From Pseudomonas sp. (GTDB lineage Bacteria; Pseudomonadota; Gammaproteobacteria; Pseudomonadales; Pseudomonadaceae), in assembly GCA_003525045.1 (NCBI GenBank), contig DQGF01000044.1, forward strand, positions 826-9,836: a stretch of 9,011 nt of DNA. Direction: 5' to 3'. A model generated the notes under the pieces. The model had not been told where the DNA came from and did not search any database. It worked only from the letters and a program-made list of their open reading frames with translations. The translations under genes were made by a program, and so were the position numbers. Positions 1 to 7,635 of the stretch are shown piece by piece. Each line of letters starts with the position of its first letter. Within the stretch, counting starts at the first letter, position 1.

Positions 1-29
1 CCAACCATCGATGCCCGGTCTCTTTCACA

Positions 30-39
30 CCGTGCACGG
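30..39. promoter_or_regulatory. 10-bp palindrome upstream of the MalT-like regulator
   Basis: CCGTGCACGG is a perfect palindrome centred about 27 bases before the GTG start of the regulator gene. It could be an operator or part of the promoter region, but the window begins only 61 bases before the gene, so the promoter itself cannot be judged. A 10-bp palindrome can occur by chance. Confidence 0.2.
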
Positions 40-61
40 ATTGTAGAGAGGCATCGCCAAC

Positions 62-2731
62 GTGGATCGCATAGAGCCTGAACTGGTGCTCAAGACAACC
101 CCTCCGCGCAGCCAGAAGGGCGCGCAGTTGCGCGATCGACTGAGCATTGATGCGCCCGAACTGGCGGACAAGGTGGCGATCAGCGTGCAGGGCCCGGCCG
201 GCTTCGGCAAGACAATGCTGTTGGCGCAATGGCGACGGGAGTTTTTGTCGCGCGGGGCCGTGGTTGCCTGGCTGACGCTGGATGCGCGTGACGATGGCAG
301 CCGCCTAGCCCTTGGGCTATCGGCAGCCATGACCCTGGGCAGCGGCCGACAGTCCTTTACCAGTACCAGAGATGGATCCTCCGGCCATGGTCGCGACGAG
401 CTGGAAGGGTTGACCCACTGGCTGGCAGAAGTGGCCGACCTCGGTGGCGAAGCCGTGATGATCCTCGACGAGGCGGACGCATTGCCTGAGTCTACCGTGC
501 GCAACTGTCTGTCCTATCTGCTGCACAATGCGCCGGCCAACCTGCGCATCATCATGTCTTCGCGTCGGCGCTTGAGCCTTAATACAGCTGATCTTGTGGC
601 CCGGGGGCTCTATGTCCGGGTCGCAGTGGATGCCTTGCGATTCCGTGCCGAAGAGACTGTTTCGCTGCTCGGGAATCGCTTCGGTGCGCGTATCGACGCT
701 GATCTGTGCCTGCGCCTGCATGAAATCACCGAAGGTTGGCCGCTGGGCTTGCAACTGGCGATTGCGGCGATCGAGAAGAGTGTCAATCTGCACACCGCTG
801 TCGAGGATCTCTCGGCCTGTTCCGGTGATATCCAGGGTTATTTCGTCGATAAACTGGTCACCCGCCTGTCTGCGGAACAAGTCGATTTCATTACCAGCCT
901 CTCCCTGCTGGAAGTGATTCATCCTTCACTCTGTGTCGCGCTTACCGGCAGTGAGCGGGCAGGGGAACTGCTGCATGAGTTATGCACCTCGACGCCGATT
1001 TTCGCCGAAGGGGTCGACAGCGACTGGGTTCGCTTCCATCCCCTGGCCAGGGAGTTTTTGCAGAGCCGTTTTCGCAACTTCCCGCAGGCGCAACGAAAGG
1101 CCCTTCATGAGCGGGCAGCGAGCTGGCTGGAGGCGAATGCCTTTTTCGAGGAGGCGGCGCGACAATACTTGTTGGCCGGGCAAGCCACCCAAGGCTATCT
1201 GATGATCGAACAATGCCTCTACGAGGTCATGCTGCGCGGCCAGTTCAGCCGGGTGCTGGAGTGGATCGAAGAGCTGCCTGCCGAGGAACTGGAGTCCCGT
1301 CCGCGCCTGTGCCTGGCGGCGGCCTGGGCTCTGGCGATGGGTGAGCGGCATGTGGAGGCGGCCAGGTTGATCGCCTGCATCGAACAAGACCCGACCGCGG
1401 ATGAGGAAACGCGCTGCGAAGCGGCGGCGATCGCGGCCGCCGCGGCCTACTTTGCCGACCAGCCAGACCAATCAATGGCACTGCTCGCCCCGTGGATGGA
1501 CACATTGTCTTCTGGTTCGATCAAGCTGCAAGCCATCGTCGCCAACCTGGTCGCCCGCATAACGCTGTTCCAGGGGCAACCCGAAAAAGCCCGGCGCATC
1601 TTTCAGCGCGCACCGCACTATACGTGGACCCCGGGGCTCGATGGCATCCGCGGTTATGGTGAGTGGGTCGTGGGCATGACCTACTTGTACGAAGGACGTA
1701 TGCCGCCAGCCGAGGCGGCTTTTCGCAAGAGCTTGCTGCGCGCCGAGGAGGATATCGGCCGGCGCAGTTCGGTGGCGGTGATGCTCGCCTGTGGACTGGC
1801 CACTGTGCTGCTGGAACGCGGTGAGATCCAGGAGGCCACGACGGTACTCGCCAATCGGCTGGATGTCGTCGAGCGATTGGCGTCACCGGATGCGATTGCG
1901 ATGGGATTTCTCACGGCGTCACGTCTGGTTGCATTGCAGGGACAGCCACATCGCGGCCACGACTTGCTGGCGGCATTGTTCGCGCTCGGCGAAGAGCGGG
2001 GCATCGCGCGTTTCTGCATGGTGGCCCTGGGTGAACAAATCCGCCTGCATGCGCTGCATGGCCGAGGCGATTCTTGCCAGGCGCTCTGGAGGCGGCTGGA
2101 TGAGTTGGTGCCAGACGTTGCTCGCCAGCAGCGCGGTCTGCTGGGACAGGAACTGGCCCTGTTGGCCGGGTTGAGCAACGCCTACGTCTGTCTCGTCCAG
2201 CGCGACTGGCAGACCATGTTGAGTGTGCTCGCCGTGGCAAACGAGCTTGCCGAGCGACTGCAGCGGGGCCGGGAAATCGTTCAGGTCAAGTTACTCAAGG
2301 CATTGGCACTCAAGGATTCAGGCGGGGATGGACTGCCCTGTCTGCTCGAAGCGCTGAGTCTGGCCGACACCTACGGCCTGCAGCGTATCCTGCAGGACAC
2401 CCATCCCGATCTCGTCACGTGGGCGCAGAAGGTCCACCACAAGGATGCCCGGATGCCTGCGCAGGAAACCAGCCCGTCCGTTCCGGTTCGACGGCAGGAG
2501 CCGGTGGCCACGGGCGTTTCTCCCAGCCGACTGCTGACGCCCAAGGAGCGGGAAGTGCTGCAGTTGCTGGCACGCAACCTGACCAACAAACAGATAGCCC
2601 TGGCACTGAATGTCGGCGATGAAACCGTGAAGTGGCATCTGAAAAACCTGTACGGAAAATTTCATGCAGGCACCCGCAAGCATGTGGTGGACCGTGCCTA
2701 CATGCTGGGCATTCTCGAGACGTCTGGTTGA
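62..2731 (+). CDS. MalT-family ATP-dependent LuxR-type transcriptional activator
   Basis: This 889-residue protein has the MalT/AlkS layout and nearly the usual length of about 900 residues. Near the N-terminus is an ATPase of the STAND class: Walker A GPAGFGKT at residues 44-51, Walker B AVMILDEAD at 131-139, and SSRRR at 166-170. A long helical, TPR-like middle (roughly 340-800) follows, which in MalT relatives holds the effector-binding part. The last 66 residues, from about 824, are a LuxR-type helix-turn-helix (LTPKEREVL, then TNKQIALAL and ETVKWHLKNLYGKF). Family members are cytoplasmic activators that oligomerise when an inducer and ATP bind. The start is GTG at 62, because an in-frame stop lies at 44-46 and a purine-rich GAGAGG sits at 46-51. 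The gene converges on the oxidoreductase gene at 2843-3976, whose product may belong to the same regulon (inference). The inducer is unknown. MalT itself is unlikely, as no maltose genes are visible. Confidence 0.9.
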   Translation: MDRIEPELVLKTTPPRSQKGAQLRDRLSIDAPELADKVAISVQGPAGFGKTMLLAQWRREFLSRGAVVAWLTLDARDDGSRLALGLSAAMTLGSGRQSFTSTRDGSSGHGRDELEGLTHWLAEVADLGGEAVMILDEADALPESTVRNCLSYLLHNAPANLRIIMSSRRRLSLNTADLVARGLYVRVAVDALRFRAEETVSLLGNRFGARIDADLCLRLHEITEGWPLGLQLAIAAIEKSVNLHTAVEDLSACSGDIQGYFVDKLVTRLSAEQVDFITSLSLLEVIHPSLCVALTGSERAGELLHELCTSTPIFAEGVDSDWVRFHPLAREFLQSRFRNFPQAQRKALHERAASWLEANAFFEEAARQYLLAGQATQGYLMIEQCLYEVMLRGQFSRVLEWIEELPAEELESRPRLCLAAAWALAMGERHVEAARLIACIEQDPTADEETRCEAAAIAAAAAYFADQPDQSMALLAPWMDTLSSGSIKLQAIVANLVARITLFQGQPEKARRIFQRAPHYTWTPGLDGIRGYGEWVVGMTYLYEGRMPPAEAAFRKSLLRAEEDIGRRSSVAVMLACGLATVLLERGEIQEATTVLANRLDVVERLASPDAIAMGFLTASRLVALQGQPHRGHDLLAALFALGEERGIARFCMVALGEQIRLHALHGRGDSCQALWRRLDELVPDVARQQRGLLGQELALLAGLSNAYVCLVQRDWQTMLSVLAVANELAERLQRGREIVQVKLLKALALKDSGGDGLPCLLEALSLADTYGLQRILQDTHPDLVTWAQKVHHKDARMPAQETSPSVPVRRQEPVATGVSPSRLLTPKEREVLQLLARNLTNKQIALALNVGDETVKWHLKNLYGKFHAGTRKHVVDRAYMLGILETSG

Positions 2732-2734
2732 GTG

Positions 2735-2749
2735 AACCCGGTCCGGGTT
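2735..2749 (+). terminator. Short inverted repeat just after the MalT-like gene
   Basis: AACCCGG and CCGGGTT flank a single T, starting four bases after the TGA stop. As RNA this would form about a 5-bp stem with a GGTCC loop. It lacks a following run of T, so it is at best a weak or factor-assisted terminator. Confidence 0.3.
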
Positions 2750-2801
2750 GCCTGATCCAGTTCTGGACATTTTCCCATTGCAAGCCATCCGCTCGCCCGG
2801 A

Positions 2802-2823
2802 TCGCGCCAGCGTGCTGGCGCGA
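2802..2823. repeat. Perfect 10-bp inverted repeat between convergent genes
   Basis: The arms TCGCGCCAGC and GCTGGCGCGA pair perfectly around a 2-base GT spacer, giving a very stable GC-rich hairpin on either strand. It lies in the 111-base gap between two convergent genes. There it could serve as a bidirectional transcription end or mRNA-protecting structure, or be a solitary REP-like element of the kind common in Pseudomonas intergenic DNA. No T-tract follows on either side, so a classical intrinsic terminator is not shown. Confidence 0.6.
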
Positions 2824-2842
2824 GGTACTCCTGCCTGTCTGA

Positions 2843-3976
2843 TCAGAGCTTGGTGACAACGGCGCGAGCCAAACCGCGTTCTTCGCAGAAGCCCAGCAGG
2901 TAGCGGTGACCGAATGCCTTGGAGCCTGACGCGAAGCCCACTTTGGCGGTGTCGCCGTCGAGCAGCTTGATCACGCCCGCGGCTTGCAAGGCACCGGTCG
3001 CGATGTAGGCGGTGGTGCCGAGAACCTCGGCGCGCACGGCCGAAAGCTGCCCCCGGCCGATCGCGGTATCGACCGTACGCATCAAGGTCGTGCGCTCGCG
3101 TGGCGGCATCGCCGGGGTCGTCGCCTGGACGATGTCCTTGAGTACCTGGTCCTGGGTTTCGGGCGGAAGGTGCTTGTATTCGGCTTCCCATTTCTGGTTA
3201 AGCGAATGCACCATCTTCATCGCGTCGTTGTCGTAGAAACCGACGCAAGAGATGCAGGAACGTACGCGCGGATCATTCTCGAAATAGATCGGCAACGAGG
3301 TGCCGCCCCATGGCAAGGCGAACACCGGCTGCATGAAGTGCGGCGAAGGGATCAAGAACGAAGCATCGACCGGGTGTGCCACCAGTTTCTTGTCCCATAG
3401 GTAGCAATGCTCGGCGCGGTACATCTCGAAAATCGACGCCGTGGAGCCGACCGTTACCCCGGCGCCGACACCGCGCTGGCCCCGGCACAGCGCCGAAGTT
3501 TCCAGCGAATCGATGCCAGGGTGTTCGAGCGCCAGCTCGGCAGCGATCTCCGAGAAGGTATTCATGTACGCCAGCGAGGGCGAGACGAGGAGGCCGGCCT
3601 GGGCGTAACGCTCGCCAAACTGGTCGCGGACATTACGCACATACGACTGTTCGCCGGTGGTGTCCAGGTAGTGGCAACCGGCATTGAGCGCTGCTTCAAC
3701 AGTGGTGAGGCCGAATTTGGCGAAGGGTCCTACGGTATTGCAAACGACCTTGGCCCCTCTGAATGCCTGGGTCAGCGATTCGACCGTATGGTCGACTTCG
3801 ATGATTTCGTACGTCGCGGACTCCAGTCGCACTACACGTTGCGCCATCATTTCACGCGTGCGCCCGGCATTGCGCGCCACAGCGGTAAACGCAATGTTCT
3901 GATCGATCAACCAATCCATAATCAGCATGCCGGTGTAACCACTGGCGCCGTAGACAACGACGGGATACTTAGCCAT
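2843..3976 (-). CDS. Saccharopine dehydrogenase-like (DUF5938-type) NAD(P)-binding oxidoreductase
   Basis: The 377-residue protein starts with a Rossmann nucleotide-binding fold: strand PVVVYGASGYTG at residues 5-16, with glycines 10, 13 and 16 of a GxxGxxG motif, then AVARNAGR near 32-39. CNTVGPFAKFG (79-89) and CHYLDTTGE (101-109) are typical of the saccharopine dehydrogenase-like/trans-acting enoyl reductase superfamily. The long C-terminal part fits DUF5938 (recalled, not searched). No signal peptide or membrane segment is seen, so it should be cytoplasmic. The substrate is unknown. It is unlikely to be a true lysine-pathway enzyme, because no lysine genes adjoin. The ATG at 3976 is preceded by an AAGAG-like site about 9 bases upstream. 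It is transcribed alone in this window, towards the MalT-like regulator, which may control it (inference). Confidence 0.85.
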   Translation of the reverse strand: MAKYPVVVYGASGYTGMLIMDWLIDQNIAFTAVARNAGRTREMMAQRVVRLESATYEIIEVDHTVESLTQAFRGAKVVCNTVGPFAKFGLTTVEAALNAGCHYLDTTGEQSYVRNVRDQFGERYAQAGLLVSPSLAYMNTFSEIAAELALEHPGIDSLETSALCRGQRGVGAGVTVGSTASIFEMYRAEHCYLWDKKLVAHPVDASFLIPSPHFMQPVFALPWGGTSLPIYFENDPRVRSCISCVGFYDNDAMKMVHSLNQKWEAEYKHLPPETQDQVLKDIVQATTPAMPPRERTTLMRTVDTAIGRGQLSAVRAEVLGTTAYIATGALQAAGVIKLLDGDTAKVGFASGSKAFGHRYLLGFCEERGLARAVVTKL

Positions 3977-4271
3977 TTTTTATTCTCTTGAGGTAGTTGG
4001 GGGACGCGAGACAGACGAAGCAAGGCAAAGCGATAGATGACATCGCTTCCTGCACCGCTCAAAAATAGTGAGTTCGATACCCTTGACGCCCCCCCACGCC
4101 GGGGGGCATTGAAAGAGTTTGATTGTTTGGCCGCGCCCACAAGACGGCCTTGACGATCGACCGCAATCCAGCGTTTTTTACACTCCGGGCCGATTGCTGC
4201 CCCTCGCCACTGGAAGGTATGGCAGGGATCGCCAGCAGCTCGTCACGAATGGCATGAGTACTGATCCCCGC
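3977..4271. other. Intergenic region upstream of the oxidoreductase gene
   Basis: This 295-base stretch separates the oxidoreductase start from the end of the exported-protein operon; both are on the minus strand. It should therefore hold the end of one transcript and the promoter of the next. I see a G/C hairpin at 4088-4107 and only weak sigma-70-like hexamers (minus-strand TTGAGC near 4060), none convincing. Short open frames crossing it have no credible start site or recognisable product, and I call no gene here. Confidence 0.5.
4088..4107 (-). repeat. G/C-only hairpin between minus-strand transcription units
   Basis: GCCCCCC at 4088-4094 and GGGGGGC at 4101-4107 form a perfect 7-bp stem around a 6-base loop. 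It lies about 165 bases past the stop of the Asn-rich exported protein gene and about 110 bases before the oxidoreductase start. It could end the upstream transcript or be an operator or leader structure for the oxidoreductase gene. There is no downstream T-run on the minus strand, so neither role is established. Confidence 0.4.
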
Positions 4272-4847
4272 TCAAGGCGCATTAACCACGATATAAGTCA
4301 CATCGCTGCCCTGATACTGCGGTTGATACCAGGTTGAACCGCACTGCATGTAAGCCGTGTTGTATTGGATGACTTGCACGCAACTGGTGGGCATTTGCGC
4401 AGGCGTGAAGATGGAGCCGACCACCGCGGCTGTTACCGCGACCGTTGCGGTGACGGCCGCCGCCGTGGCGATCGGATGGTAGTGATTGTCGTAGCCATAG
4501 CGGCCACGCCCGTCTACGTCGATGTCTACGTCGCGGCTGTTGTCGATGTTGACGTTACGGGTGCTGTTGTTGATGTTGGTTCGATTGCCGACAGTGTTTC
4601 CGGTATTGGCCCGGTTACCGGCGTTGACCCGATTCCCCGCATTGACCTGGGTCGCTCGTTGCGCAGTATTGCCGGTGTTGGTGCGCTGAGCCCTTTGCGC
4701 CGTGGGCGCCGGCGCACGATTGACCGATGCCCTGGCGTGCCCTTGGGCGCGCTGGGGGCGGGCATCTACATAAGTGACCAGGCTGAGCGTCAGTACCGAG
4801 GTGGTGGCGAGCGATAACAACAGGCTCCACGACATTGTCCGGTTCAT
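4272..4847 (-). CDS. Exported Asn-rich repeat protein with hydrophobic segment and two-cysteine C-terminus
   Basis: The 191-residue product is unrecognised by name; the C-terminal part recalls small exported DUF6515-like proteins (tentative). Residues 1-29 form a signal peptide ending near VDA. Residues 30-110 are low complexity, first Ala/Arg/Gln-rich, then with repeated NAGNR, NTGNT and GNR units and an Asn/Asp-rich tail. GRGRYGYDNHYH (113-124) is followed by a hydrophobic Ala/Val/Thr segment (126-148) that may cross or enter a membrane. The end carries C156 and C169, which could form a disulfide, and a Tyr-rich CGSTWYQPQYQG stretch. The start at 4847 is preferred over a longer frame at 4868, because AAAGGGG (4854-4860) sits six bases upstream. 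That site lies within the last codons of the DUF2092-type gene, one base separates that gene's stop from this start, and the two are therefore likely translationally coupled. Function is unknown; the envelope is the likely location. Confidence 0.75.
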   Translation of the reverse strand: MNRTMSWSLLLSLATTSVLTLSLVTYVDARPQRAQGHARASVNRAPAPTAQRAQRTNTGNTAQRATQVNAGNRVNAGNRANTGNTVGNRTNINNSTRNVNIDNSRDVDIDVDGRGRYGYDNHYHPIATAAAVTATVAVTAAVVGSIFTPAQMPTSCVQVIQYNTAYMQCGSTWYQPQYQGSDVTYIVVNAP

Positions 4848-4848
4848 G

Positions 4849-5619
4849 TCATTCCCCTTTCTGATCACTGGCTTTCTTCAAGGGAATCGCCACATCGCCC
4901 TTGCCCGGGGCGAAGGTGAAGATCGAGTCCTTGATGCCAGGCTTCAGGTTCCAGTGATACACCGCGCTGTATTCTGGGAAACCCGGCTCATCGGTGGTCG
5001 TGATCACCAGTTTGCAGGGCAGCGGCGTCTCGGACCGGGTGATCCACAACTGCCAATCGACACCCGCCTGGCGAAAGGCCAGGTGATCGCACAGTTGCCC
5101 CTTGATCGTCGACGGGCCGACATACAGCGCCTCTTTCAGTGCATCGATCTGCGCCTGATCGCTGCCAAACAGAAACAGGTCCTCCATGGGCACCTGAATC
5201 CCGTAATGGTTTTCTATCAGATGCAGCGTGTCAGACACTTCAGGCGGTGCATCCACCGTGGTGTAGTACTTGAGAAACGGTGAGTACTGGGTCAGTTTCT
5301 TGCCGTTGTAGAAGAACTCTCGTGTTCGAACATCGCCTTCTGTCCTGGCATACATACGATTGCGACCCACCACTTTCAGGACATTGAAAGACTCGGTCTT
5401 GATCTTCTGGCCAGACTCCAGAACGGTATCCCGGGACACCTCGGCGTCTACCTGAAACGTCGGCAGGCCGCGCAGGTAATTGCCCATATCAATCAGTTTA
5501 TCGATCACCTGCGGGTTGACCGTCGGCGTGGCGTCCGGTGTCGGCGGGTCATCGGCACGAGCCCCGGAGGTGAGCGCCAGGGTGATCAACAGGCAGAAAA
5601 CACTCGCGTTGACTTTCAT
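4849..5619 (-). CDS. DUF2092-type periplasmic protein (LolA-like fold)
   Basis: The 256-residue protein has a clear Sec signal peptide (MKVNASVF, hydrophobic core, cleavage after A22 in ARA-DD), so it is periplasmic. The mature part reads like the DUF2092 family: LRGLPTFQVDAEV (49-61), RNRMYARTEGD (87-97), FFYNGKKLTQYSP (102-114), a central LWITRSETPLPCKLVIT (191-207), and the closing FTFAPGKGDVAIPL (234-247). The family is related to LolA/LolB-like lipid-binding folds, but its biochemical role is not known, so lipoprotein or lipid handling is only a suggestion. I chose ATG 5619 over the upstream in-frame ATG at 5643, because AGGAG (5628-5632) stands eight bases before it and the signal peptide then begins correctly. 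It is the first gene of a two-gene operon with the Asn-rich exported protein. A minus-strand TATAAG near 5670 may be part of a promoter. Confidence 0.85.
   Translation of the reverse strand: MKVNASVFCLLITLALTSGARADDPPTPDATPTVNPQVIDKLIDMGNYLRGLPTFQVDAEVSRDTVLESGQKIKTESFNVLKVVGRNRMYARTEGDVRTREFFYNGKKLTQYSPFLKYYTTVDAPPEVSDTLHLIENHYGIQVPMEDLFLFGSDQAQIDALKEALYVGPSTIKGQLCDHLAFRQAGVDWQLWITRSETPLPCKLVITTTDEPGFPEYSAVYHWNLKPGIKDSIFTFAPGKGDVAIPLKKASDQKGE
4854..4860 (-). promoter_or_regulatory. Ribosome binding site inside the preceding gene
   Basis: AAAGGGG on the minus strand lies six bases before ATG 4847 and overlaps the final Lys-Gly codons of the DUF2092-type gene. It decides the start of the Asn-rich protein and supports coupling of the two genes. 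Confidence 0.75.
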
Positions 5620-5627
5620 CGATGCCG

Positions 5628-5632
5628 CTCCT
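5628..5632 (-). promoter_or_regulatory. Ribosome binding site that sets the DUF2092-type start
   Basis: AGGAG on the minus strand, eight bases before ATG 5619, favours this start over the in-frame ATG at 5643. Confidence 0.7.
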
Positions 5633-5749
5633 GGCCTGCGCATGGGCTCAACGCCCGGTCTCGAGGCTGACTTATAAGCCTAGACGCGGCCGGTCCCGTT
5701 CGCCAGAAGGGCAAGGCCTGTTTCCGACGGCGAAACCCGGGGCAGCCCC

Positions 5750-7441
5750 CTAGCCCTCGACTCCAATTTTTTTCAGGCGATAGTCTAAGGCAGGGCGGCT
5801 TAGACCAAGTAGGCGTGCGGCCCCGGAGACGTTCTGCTTAGCCTGCCGCATAGCCTCTTGTATCAGGCCTTCCTCGATCTGATCGAGGCTCAGGCCGCTG
5901 GCCAACAGCTGGCTGATCCAGCTGCCCTCGCTATTTCCTGGCTGGATCAGCACGCCCTCCGATGAGACCCTTTCGCTGGCGATCTGTGACTCGTCAGGCG
6001 GCCGTGGGAACAGCGCCGCTACGCTGATGCTTTCATTGGGTTCGGTGAGGATGATGCCGCGCTCGATAACGTTCTCCAGTTCGCGAATATTGCCCGGCCA
6101 GTTGTAATGCAGGCAAGCTTCCAACGCCTTGTCGGATAGGCCCAGGGTCTTTTTTGCATACTCCAGGTGAAAACGCCGGAGGAAGTGCTCGGTCAACAGA
6201 GGGATGTCTTCGCGGCGTTCACGCAGCGCCGGAATCGACACCGGGAAAACATTGAGCCGATAGTACAAGTCGGCGCGGAAACGTCCAGCCTTGACCGCCT
6301 CTGCCAGGTCTTCGTGGGTAGCGGCGATTACCCTTACATCGATCTGGCGTGTGTGATTGTCGCCAACCCGTTCCAACTCGCCCTCTTGCAGCACGCGTAG
6401 GAGGCTCGCCTGTGCGCGAGGGCTTAGCTCAATCACTTCGTCGAGGAAAATGGTGCCCTTGTTAGCCCGCTCGAAGCGGCCCATCCGCGACTGGTTGGCC
6501 CCGGTGAAGGCACCTTTTTCCACGCCGAAAAGCTCTGCTTCGATCAGGTCCGGGGGAATCGCTGCACAGTTCACCGCGATGAAGGGTTCGGCGGCGCGCT
6601 TGCTACGTAAATGAACGCTGCGCGCGATGACTTCCTTACCAACGCCAGTCTCACCGAGTAACAGCACCGAGACTTTGCCTTGGGCGGCTTTTTCCATCAT
6701 GGTGCGCACGTTCTGGTAAGCCGGGGTCTGACCGATGCCGTAGTACTGGCCCTCCTGCTTGTCAAGACGGGTTCGCAGAGACATCAATTGAGATTGCAGT
6801 TCGTAGAGTTCCTCGATGATCGGGTCGCTCTTGAAGTACTGCTTGAAGCTCTCCGCGTCTTCCCACTCTTCGGCTGGCTTGCCAATGACGCGGCAGTTGT
6901 CACCGCCGCAGCTGCGGCAACTGACCTCCTTGAAGATGATTTCGCGCCCCATGAATGCCGAGGAATAAGCGCATGCGTAACCGACCAGCGTCCAGCACGC
7001 GGGGTCCTGCATCTCTTCTAGCCCGGTCTGAGAGATTTCCACCTCAAAGGAGTCAATCCACTCCACCTCGACGTAAAAGCGTCCGCTTTCTTTGTCGATA
7101 ACGACTTCAACGGGGCGCACTTTGACCAGCCCTTTGAGTGAGTGCAACTGCGGGCCGGCGAGAAATATATTGTATTCGCTGGCATTGGGGCGAAGCTTGC
7201 GGGCCAGTTCAGCGTCCTTCAGTCCGGATTGATAGCCCAAGCGTAGAAAAAAGCCTTTCGCCCTTTCAATGCCCAGGGTGTTGACCATCTCGCGGCGGAA
7301 GTTGGCCATCGCGGACACCTGCAAGAGCAGCATGCGTTGCTCGCCCAGCCAAATTTTGCCTTCTGTACTCTGGAAATGGATGAGTCCCGAAAGGTCCTTG
7401 ATGTCTGCATATTGAACTTCGGGTTTATGGTGAATCGGCAT
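5750..7441 (-). CDS. dmpR: Sigma-54-dependent phenol-responsive activator DmpR (PhhR/PhlR/MopR class)
   Basis: At 563 residues it matches the length and, as remembered, most of the sequence of Pseudomonas DmpR. The N-terminal XylR/V4R sensor (1-210) keeps the phenol pocket residues H100 and W128. It also keeps C149, E172, C175 and C183, which match by position the zinc ligands of MopR. A short linker near 211-235 joins the AAA+ domain, with Walker A GETGVGKE (263-270), the sigma-54 contact loop GAFTGA (310-315) and Walker B GTIFLDE (329-335). The Fis-like helix-turn-helix NVSGAARLLGLSRPAL ends the protein (537-552). Family members are cytoplasmic; phenol or methylphenols relieve the sensor's repression of ATPase activity, and the hexamer activates the sigma-54 promoter of the phenol hydroxylase operon. 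The start ATG 7441 gives MPIHHKPE, aligned with the DmpR start. It is divergent from dmpK, as in known dmp clusters. All key residues are intact. Confidence 0.97.
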   Translation of the reverse strand: MPIHHKPEVQYADIKDLSGLIHFQSTEGKIWLGEQRMLLLQVSAMANFRREMVNTLGIERAKGFFLRLGYQSGLKDAELARKLRPNASEYNIFLAGPQLHSLKGLVKVRPVEVVIDKESGRFYVEVEWIDSFEVEISQTGLEEMQDPACWTLVGYACAYSSAFMGREIIFKEVSCRSCGGDNCRVIGKPAEEWEDAESFKQYFKSDPIIEELYELQSQLMSLRTRLDKQEGQYYGIGQTPAYQNVRTMMEKAAQGKVSVLLLGETGVGKEVIARSVHLRSKRAAEPFIAVNCAAIPPDLIEAELFGVEKGAFTGANQSRMGRFERANKGTIFLDEVIELSPRAQASLLRVLQEGELERVGDNHTRQIDVRVIAATHEDLAEAVKAGRFRADLYYRLNVFPVSIPALRERREDIPLLTEHFLRRFHLEYAKKTLGLSDKALEACLHYNWPGNIRELENVIERGIILTEPNESISVAALFPRPPDESQIASERVSSEGVLIQPGNSEGSWISQLLASGLSLDQIEEGLIQEAMRQAKQNVSGAARLLGLSRPALDYRLKKIGVEG

Positions 7442-7585
7442 GCGGATGTCCCATATTTATTGTTAGGAAGCTGAAACACCTGAGGTATCTGGGCAGTCGG
7501 CAGATTCAGCGGGGACGCCCATTGGTTTTTTCGAGCGCAATAGGCACAACGTCATTCACCATTTCTGCTTTTCGGCAGATGAAAG

Positions 7586-7602
7586 TCAATCAAATGCTGA
7601 TC
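7586..7602 (-). promoter_or_regulatory. Possible extra distal DmpR site
   Basis: The minus strand contains TCAGCATTTG (7591-7600), identical to the core of the two sites nearer dmpK. ATCA and TGAT arms surround AATGC on the plus strand, giving a small inverted repeat. Its centre is about 224 bases before the predicted transcription start, farther than the usual paired activator sites. Role inferred from repetition only. Confidence 0.5.
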
Positions 7603-7635
7603 CCGGCAGGAAGAATGTGCTGAGTCGCATTCTGC

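Noticed and set aside
2415..3191. 258-codon minus-strand open frame across the end of the MalT-like gene and the oxidoreductase gene
   Set aside because: It overlaps two well-supported genes in other frames, its sequence is rich in Arg, Gly, Pro and Ala as expected of a GC-rich shadow, and it has no recognisable domain.
3407..3991. 194-codon plus-strand open frame opposite the oxidoreductase gene
   Set aside because: It is antisense to a gene with clear Rossmann and family motifs and shows no family features of its own.
4365..4817. 150-codon plus-strand open frame opposite the Asn-rich exported protein gene
   Set aside because: Its Asp/Val/Arg repeats mirror the repeats of the opposite strand; the minus-strand frame has a signal peptide and a good ribosome binding site.
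5719..5749. Possible terminator after dmpR (GTTTC/GAAAC and GGGG/CCCC small stems)
   Set aside because: The stems are only 4-5 bp and no T-run follows on the minus strand, so termination cannot be claimed.
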